Assembly: GCA_022424805.1 (NCBI GenBank)
Contig: JAKMGR010000606.1
Location: 1 to 11,557, forward strand
DNA from: Verrucomicrobiales bacterium
Lineage (GTDB): Bacteria; Verrucomicrobiota; Verrucomicrobiia; Verrucomicrobiales; DEV007
DNA: 11,557 nucleotides
Direction of reading: 5' to 3'
This document shows positions 7,530 to 11,557 of this stretch, piece after piece. The stretch's first letter is position 1. Each line of letters begins with the position of its first letter. The notes under the pieces were generated by a model that was not told the origin of the DNA, searched no databases, and was given only the letters and a program-made list of their open reading frames with translations. The translations under genes and the position numbers were made by a program.

Positions 7530-8441
7530 ATGGATAACACCTCACGTAGAAACTTTCTGTCTTCATCTGCACTTGCTTCCATGGGGACGCTCGCTGCTTT
7601 AGGGAATACGCCACTGCTTCGCGCCAACGAGTCGACTCTGGCGGGGCGTTTTTACAAGACCTTAAAAATTGGCATGGCCAAAGAGGGCGAAACCCTTGTC
7701 GAGAAATTCAAGGCGGTGAAGGAAGCTGGTTTTGACGGCATTGAGTTGTCGGCTCCCGGCATCAACATCGAAGAAGTGAATGCTGCGATCGCGGAAAGCG
7801 GACTGCCGGTCGACGGATCAGTTTGTGCAGCCCACTGGCAGGTGAGACACTCGGACCCAGATGAATCCGTTCGCGCCGAGGCATTGAAAAATCTACTCGG
7901 AGCGTTGGAACAAACGAAAGCTGTCGGAGGCAACACCGTTCTTCTCGTCGTGGGACACGGAAAAGACGGCACAGAGGACGAAGTCTGGAACCGGACCGTC
8001 ACCAACATGAAAAAGGCAATTCCTTTAGCGTCTGAACTAGGCGTCGCGATCGCGGTTGAAAACGTCTGGAACCATTTCTGCTACGATCACGAAGGCGGTG
8101 CCGATCAGACAGCCGAGAAATTTGTGCACTTTATCGACGAGTTTGACTCACCCTGGGTCGGGATGCAGTTCGATATTGGCAACCACTGGAAGTACGGCAA
8201 TACCGGCGATTGGATTCGAGATCTCGGAAAGCGTATCATCAAGCTCGACGTGAAGGGATTCTCCCGCGCCGAAAACAAATTCACCGACATCGGAGAAGGC
8301 GACCTCGACTTTCCTGACGTCTGCAACGCACTCCGGGAAATCAACTATCACGGCTGGTGCGCCGCCGAAGTCGGAGGAGGAAACCTCGAGCGGCTCAAGC
8401 TCATCTCCTCTCAGATGGATAGAGAGTTCGAACTCGTGTGA
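7530..8441 (+). CDS. Tat-exported sugar phosphate isomerase/epimerase-like TIM-barrel protein
   Basis: The protein belongs to the xylose isomerase-like / AP endonuclease 2 superfamily, which includes sugar isomerases, epimerases and hydroxypyruvate isomerase-like enzymes. The substrate cannot be told. From the ATG at 7530 it has 303 residues. A twin-arginine leader is clear: TSRRNFLSSSALAS (4-17), then a hydrophobic run to about LLRA (29-32), so export in folded form is expected. Barrel landmarks are KEAGFDGIEL (64-73), AVENVWNHF (175-183, likely metal ligand E177), MQFDIGNHWKYG (212-223, D215 and H219), KLDVKGFS (238-245) and WCAAEVGGG (276-284, E280). The start at 7530 has GGAG just ahead (7525-7528) and places the twin arginines near the N-terminus. 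An ATG at 7467 would add 21 unlikely residues. It follows rfaE2-purN by 72 bases, and co-transcription is possible. Confidence 0.86.
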   Translation: MDNTSRRNFLSSSALASMGTLAALGNTPLLRANESTLAGRFYKTLKIGMAKEGETLVEKFKAVKEAGFDGIELSAPGINIEEVNAAIAESGLPVDGSVCAAHWQVRHSDPDESVRAEALKNLLGALEQTKAVGGNTVLLVVGHGKDGTEDEVWNRTVTNMKKAIPLASELGVAIAVENVWNHFCYDHEGGADQTAEKFVHFIDEFDSPWVGMQFDIGNHWKYGNTGDWIRDLGKRIIKLDVKGFSRAENKFTDIGEGDLDFPDVCNALREINYHGWCAAEVGGGNLERLKLISSQMDREFELV

Positions 8442-8503
8442 TCGAAACCACCGTTCTCGCGACACGTTTTTCGCGAGTATGAGCTACCCATGGCGGACCA
8501 ACA

Positions 8504-8528
8504 GGGTTGGGTTGGGGAAGCAACAGGG
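8504..8528 (+). other. G-quadruplex-like run of four G tracts
   Basis: Four guanine tracts lie on the plus strand at 8504-8506, 8509-8511, 8514-8517 and 8526-8528, with spacers of 2, 2 and 8 bases. The first part repeats GGGTT. The last spacer is one base beyond the usual 7-base limit, so folding is plausible but not certain. The run lies in the 3' untranslated region of the isomerase gene and overlaps both 5' arms of the neighbouring hairpins, so the two folds would compete. Confidence 0.35.
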
Positions 8529-8552
8529 TCAGGTCGCTCACCTAACCCTGTT
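8522..8552. terminator. Strong hairpin between convergent genes, probable two-way terminator
   Basis: AACAGGGT (8522-8529) pairs with ACCCTGTT (8545-8552). After one C/A mismatch, AGGT (8531-8534) pairs with ACCT (8540-8543) around a 5-base loop, giving 12 pairs. It sits between the stops of two convergent genes (8441 and 8572). Only TTTGATC follows on the plus strand, so it is not a textbook intrinsic terminator. A second copy of the 5' arm, AACAGGGTT at 8500-8508, pairs perfectly over 9 bases with the same 3' arm (8544-8552). A smaller CTCGCG/CGCGAG stem lies at 8456-8477 without a T tract after it. Confidence 0.5.
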
Positions 8553-8571
8553 TGATCAGCCCAAAAGCGGA

Positions 8572-10083
8572 CTATTCTTTGTTGCCGCCAATTCCGAGAT
8601 ATTTGAACGCGACGACCGCGATCAGCAGGAGGACCGTTCCAATCTGAATGATGCGGGTGATGGAAATTCCACCTCCGCCACCACTGGACCGTATTCGCTC
8701 GCGCTTCTCTTCTTTCTCTTCTTCATTTTCATCCCGCTTGGATGACTTCTTCGACTTGGTTTTGCTTTGGGAAGCCTTTTCTTCTTCTTCCTTTTTCTTT
8801 GGAGCTGAAGCGGCAAGAGCTGCTAGAGCTTCCTCGGCCGCCTTCTGCTTGTCTTTGCCTTCGGCAGCGTCTTTCTTGTCGGACTTGTCACTCTTCATGT
8901 TTTTAGAGAGCGCCTGAGATTTTGCTGCTTCTTCCTGTGCCTTGGCCAACTCTTTCTGTTTGGCCTTCTGCTGGTTCAGCTTCGTCTTCAGGGTCGAGAG
9001 ATAGGATCCCTTGCTTCCGTTTTTCGAGTATTTCTTCTTGGGATCAGCATTGATCCGAGTTGGGATTTTCGCCGCGTCCTCCAATTTCGATTCTGCGAGA
9101 AGAAAATTGTTTTTCGCGATGAGCTCGTCGACCTCTTTGAGTGCCCCGCTCTGCTTTTTCAATCCTTCGATATCAAAGGTGTTCAAGGATTTCATCTCAT
9201 CAGATGCCATTTTAAAATATCCATCAATCGATGCTTTGGATCGGGCGTTCAGGCGAACCCAGCGAATGCCTGCCTTTTTATCGGCAGCAAGACCAGCCTG
9301 GTATTGGGCTTCTTCTCTTGCACGAGCGGCATCGATGCCTTGGCGAGCGATTTCGTCCATTTGCGCTTTCGTCCGCTCAAATTCAGCATTCCGATAATCT
9401 ACATCGCGGGACATTCTCTGTAGTTGCGCAACGAGATTTGGGAGAAGCTGCTTAGCGAGTTCCACAGCGCGAGGAAAAGCAGGAGTACCGTAGTAGTTTT
9501 CCTCAAGGTTCTCAAATTCACGCATCGCGCCAATGATAGAGTTGTGATTTCCTCCCTTGGCTATGCGCTGCATGCGGAGCAAACCAATTCGCGAGCGAAC
9601 CAACTCGGGGAACTGCGCCTTTTCCTGCGGGCTCACCCAGTCTTCTTCCAACTTGATAAAGCCGCGCTCCACCTTATCGAGTTCCTCTTCCAGAGTGGCC
9701 TTGATCTTTTTAACAGGCTCGACGTGAGAGCTATCGGGATATTTCGTGAGAAAGGCATTCGGACCTGTCTCAATCAGACTCTTGTAGGCATCTGCGGACA
9801 TCAACGATCCCGTTGGGATCAATCCCTGCAGCTTGTTAAATTCAAGATCTGCGGGATCATCCTTCGTGATGTTGAGAATGTCTTTGCGGGAAAGTAGTTT
9901 GGTTTCTTTGATCGATGCAGAAATGGAGACTTCGATCTTTACGATGTCATCCGTCTCCAGGGTGATTCGACCTTCGTGAGTCGTTCCGTCCTTCATCTTG
10001 ATTTGATCGGACTGGGCCGAAAAAATACCGAGGGCAGCGATGGAGGCAAGGGTGACAAGGAGCTTGGTTTTCGTGGATCTCAT
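8572..10083 (-). CDS. Unrecognised envelope protein with signal peptide, SH3-like start, coiled coil and C-terminal membrane helix
   Basis: I do not recognise this 503-residue protein, but its layout is clear. Residues 1-23 (MRSTKTKLLVTLASIAALGIFSA) form a signal peptide. Residues 26-77 (IKMKDGTTHEGRITLETDD and on to DILNITKDD) resemble the small SH3-like beta modules found in many secreted PVC-group proteins. Residues 90-345 are mostly helical and may hold TPR-like or coiled-coil segments. Residues 366-465 are low-complexity Lys/Glu/Ala, probably coiled coil or disordered. A run of five glycines (468-472) leads into one membrane helix (about 475-494) and a short tail, GIGGNKE. I chose the ATG at 10083 because it gives a proper signal peptide. 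An ATG at 10167 would put 28 polar residues in front. A promoter candidate lies 43 bases upstream. The gene is divergent from parA. It is likely envelope-anchored, facing outward or the periplasm. Confidence 0.8.
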   Translation of the reverse strand: MRSTKTKLLVTLASIAALGIFSAQSDQIKMKDGTTHEGRITLETDDIVKIEVSISASIKETKLLSRKDILNITKDDPADLEFNKLQGLIPTGSLMSADAYKSLIETGPNAFLTKYPDSSHVEPVKKIKATLEEELDKVERGFIKLEEDWVSPQEKAQFPELVRSRIGLLRMQRIAKGGNHNSIIGAMREFENLEENYYGTPAFPRAVELAKQLLPNLVAQLQRMSRDVDYRNAEFERTKAQMDEIARQGIDAARAREEAQYQAGLAADKKAGIRWVRLNARSKASIDGYFKMASDEMKSLNTFDIEGLKKQSGALKEVDELIAKNNFLLAESKLEDAAKIPTRINADPKKKYSKNGSKGSYLSTLKTKLNQQKAKQKELAKAQEEAAKSQALSKNMKSDKSDKKDAAEGKDKQKAAEEALAALAASAPKKKEEEEKASQSKTKSKKSSKRDENEEEKEEKRERIRSSGGGGGISITRIIQIGTVLLLIAVVAFKYLGIGGNKE

Positions 10084-10125
10084 TAGATAAATTAGGTCAT
10101 CGACCGTTTTGGAAGTGGGTCTGGT

Positions 10126-10154
10126 ATCATAACGAAATCGAGGAGACAACACAA
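10126..10154 (-). promoter_or_regulatory. Possible promoter of the 503-aa envelope protein gene
   Basis: On the minus strand, TATGAT (10131-10126, 5 of 6 to the -10 consensus) lies 17 bases downstream of TTGTGT (10154-10149, only 3 of 6 to the -35 consensus). This would give a leader of roughly 35 bases before the ATG at 10083. The rest of the 164-base gap to parA is AT-rich near the parA start (about 10200-10242). A TAAAAT at 10225-10230 could serve parA, but I found no matching -35 box. Confidence 0.35.
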
Positions 10155-10247
10155 GAATTTGCCCCACAAAGATCGCAAACTGTTGAAAATGATTCGAATA
10201 ACCTAAATTTCTGCGTTAGATTTCTAAAATTTTAATATTTCTTCCCT

Positions 10248-11099
10248 GTGACAACAGTTGCATTGATCAGTCAAAAAGGCGGTGTCGGAAAAACCACGAT
10301 CGCCGTAAATCTCAGCTACTCTCTCGCCAAACGCGGCTGGAGGGTTTTGCTCGTGGACGCGGACCTTCAAGGTGGCATCGGGTTTTCGCTCACAGAAAAA
10401 TCTAAAAATGCTACGGGATTTTATGATTTTCTGTCCAATCCCTCGCAATGCGACGAGGAATCGATACAAGAGGCACTGATACGGACGAATCTGCCTGAAT
10501 TGGGTTTAATCACCCGCGGCAGCAAGGATTCCCTCGATGAAATGCTCGGTGCGGATCAGGCCTTGGTTGCATCTCCCGAGCGGGTTTCCGATTTGAATAA
10601 GGCCCTGTCCGATATCGGCTACGATCTCCTTCTCTATGATACTCCGACTGGAATTACTCCTGTCACCCTAAGTATTTGCGAGACTGCGGACTACATTGTC
10701 GTACCCGAGCGACCCGAACCGCTCTGCCTTCGTAGCCTTCCGCAAATTCTGCGAATGCTCGCCTCCGTTAAAGCACGCGTTGGCGATGATGGTCCGCGCA
10801 TGGCAGGCTTTCTTCTCGCCCTCGCTGACCCCGATGACCCGTCCAATCTAGACGATCAGCGAGAATTTCGAGATCTACTTCCTGCAGATATGGTGTTCGA
10901 AACGGTCATCCCCGAGCATCGCGATTTCCGCGAGGCAAGTCGTATCGCCGTTCCGGTAGCGATGCTCCGTGATCGCCCGTCACCGTCATCTTTGGTATTC
11001 GACCAGCTGGCCGCCGAATTTGAGGGGCGGATTTACTTATACGAGGATCCCGATCCTTCATCACTTGATCGAGAGGAATATGAGCGACTCGTGGATTGA
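10248..11099 (+). CDS. ParA/MinD-type P-loop ATPase
   Basis: ParA-family ATPases dimerise on ATP, bind DNA or membrane, and position cargo such as chromosomes, plasmids or protein clusters. The 283 residues have the full motif set: deviant Walker A KGGVGKTT (10-17) with signature lysine K10 and K15, Walker A' VDADLQGG (36-43) with D37 and D39, and Walker B LLLYDTPTG (127-135) with D131. The A' region reads DADLQGG rather than the common DADPQGS of chromosomal ParA/Soj. I see no C-terminal amphipathic membrane helix of the MinD type and no N-terminal DNA-binding domain, so it is a small ParA. The GTG start places KGGVGKTT at residue 10, as usual, and there is no Shine-Dalgarno sequence. No parB is visible. 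The downstream acidic-protein gene overlaps by 20 bases, and the translational coupling suggests a partner protein. It may be an orphan ParA rather than the chromosome partition copy. Confidence 0.92.
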   Translation: MTTVALISQKGGVGKTTIAVNLSYSLAKRGWRVLLVDADLQGGIGFSLTEKSKNATGFYDFLSNPSQCDEESIQEALIRTNLPELGLITRGSKDSLDEMLGADQALVASPERVSDLNKALSDIGYDLLLYDTPTGITPVTLSICETADYIVVPERPEPLCLRSLPQILRMLASVKARVGDDGPRMAGFLLALADPDDPSNLDDQREFRDLLPADMVFETVIPEHRDFREASRIAVPVAMLRDRPSPSSLVFDQLAAEFEGRIYLYEDPDPSSLDREEYERLVD

Positions 11100-11557
11100 T
11101 AAAGACGAACTTGATGAATTCGTTGGCGCTTTCTCGAAGAAAAAACGTCAGCAACGTCGCCGTCCCGCAAAGCCGAAGGAGATATCTCCTTTCGAGCCGG
11201 ACACGGACGAACTCGAAGAGGAACAGGTGGTTGAAGCGTCAGCTGAAACAAGACCAACGGAGGAACGGGAGCAGGAACCCGCTGAAGAGACGATAGAGGA
11301 AGAGGCTGCGGTGGAGGAGATAGCGGCCGACGAAAGCCCTGCAGAAGACGAGACCAAGCCTATCACCAGTAAAAGCGTCACCGTTCAGGTCGTGAAATTG
11401 GATGAGAATTCGAATACCCAGGATGAGGAATTGGCTTTTGAGGATGACCTTTCCGATGAAACAGCTGACGAATTTATCGATTCCGACGAGCCAGCAGAAG
11501 AACTCGCTGCAATAGAAAGTGAAGCTGATAATTCTGAAGAGGACCCGTCAGAATTTG
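11080..11557 (+). CDS. Highly acidic protein coupled to parA, 3' end cut off by the window
   Basis: An ATG at 11080 opens a frame without a stop to the window end (159 codons visible). It starts 20 bases inside the 3' end of parA in another frame. GAGAGGA at 11071-11077 ahead of the ATG is the best ribosome binding site in the window, so this start is well supported. The protein begins MSDSWIDKDELDEFVGAFS, then has a basic patch, KKKRQQRRR (20-28). A long acidic stretch follows: 56 of the 159 visible residues are Asp or Glu. A less charged island, TSKSVTVQVVKL, lies at 96-107. The composition points to a disordered linker ahead of a domain that lies beyond the window. The family is unknown to me. 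Overlap with parA suggests co-translation and a functional partner, perhaps the cargo adaptor or ATPase activator. That role is inferred from position and the basic N-terminus, not from homology. Confidence 0.82.
   Translation, partial: MSDSWIDKDELDEFVGAFSKKKRQQRRRPAKPKEISPFEPDTDELEEEQVVEASAETRPTEEREQEPAEETIEEEAAVEEIAADESPAEDETKPITSKSVTVQVVKLDENSNTQDEELAFEDDLSDETADEFIDSDEPAEELAAIESEADNSEEDPSEF

Noticed and set aside
8456..8477. CTCGCG/CGCGAG inverted repeat 15 bases after the isomerase stop.
   Set aside because: The stem has only 6 bp with a 10-base loop, and no T tract follows it. It is too weak to call a terminator beside the stronger hairpin at 8522-8552.
11148..11381. A serine-rich minus-strand frame near the right edge.
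   Set aside because: It is the antisense of the Glu-rich codons of the acidic protein, which has a good ribosome binding site and an open frame to the window end.

Overview
This 11.6 kb stretch looks like ordinary bacterial chromosome. It is densely packed with mostly housekeeping genes on both strands, and I see no insertion sequence, prophage, CRISPR array, rRNA or tRNA. My best guess at the source is a Verrucomicrobiota (PVC-group) bacterium. The reasons are a Tat-exported xylose-isomerase-like TIM-barrel protein, a secreted protein that opens with an SH3-like KDG...G module, several starts without a Shine-Dalgarno sequence, and the overall gene mix. This is an inference from style, not from a marker gene.

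Left part (1-2741): the 3' part of comF (competence/phosphoribosyltransferase family, cut by the window edge) is followed by accD, the carboxyltransferase beta subunit of acetyl-CoA carboxylase. accD has its own recognisable promoter and a perfect 20-bp palindrome at the predicted transcription start. It converges on pyrD (class 2, quinone-linked dihydroorotate dehydrogenase).

Middle (2854-8441): nadE (glutamine-dependent NAD+ synthetase, two domains) diverges from pyrD and converges on a minus-strand pair, an M29 aminopeptidase followed by crcB (fluoride channel). Divergent from that pair is one uninterrupted gene coding for a fusion of RfaE2 (heptose-phosphate nucleotidyltransferase) and PurN (GAR formyltransferase). 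It is followed by a Tat-signal sugar isomerase/epimerase-like protein. A duplicated-arm hairpin and a G-quadruplex-like run fill the convergent gap at 8442-8571.

Right part (8572-11557): an unrecognised 503-aa envelope protein (signal peptide, SH3-like start, coiled-coil and Lys/Glu-rich middle, glycine run and C-terminal membrane helix) lies divergent from a ParA/MinD-type ATPase. The parA gene overlaps by 20 bases a second gene that runs off the window. That gene encodes a very acidic protein with a basic N-terminal patch and is probably the ATPase's partner. This right end is the least explained and most interesting part.

Working together: comF, accD, pyrD, nadE and rfaE2-purN supply central metabolism (fatty acids, pyrimidines, NAD, purines and envelope heptose). 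The ParA region may form an unrelated cell-organisation module.
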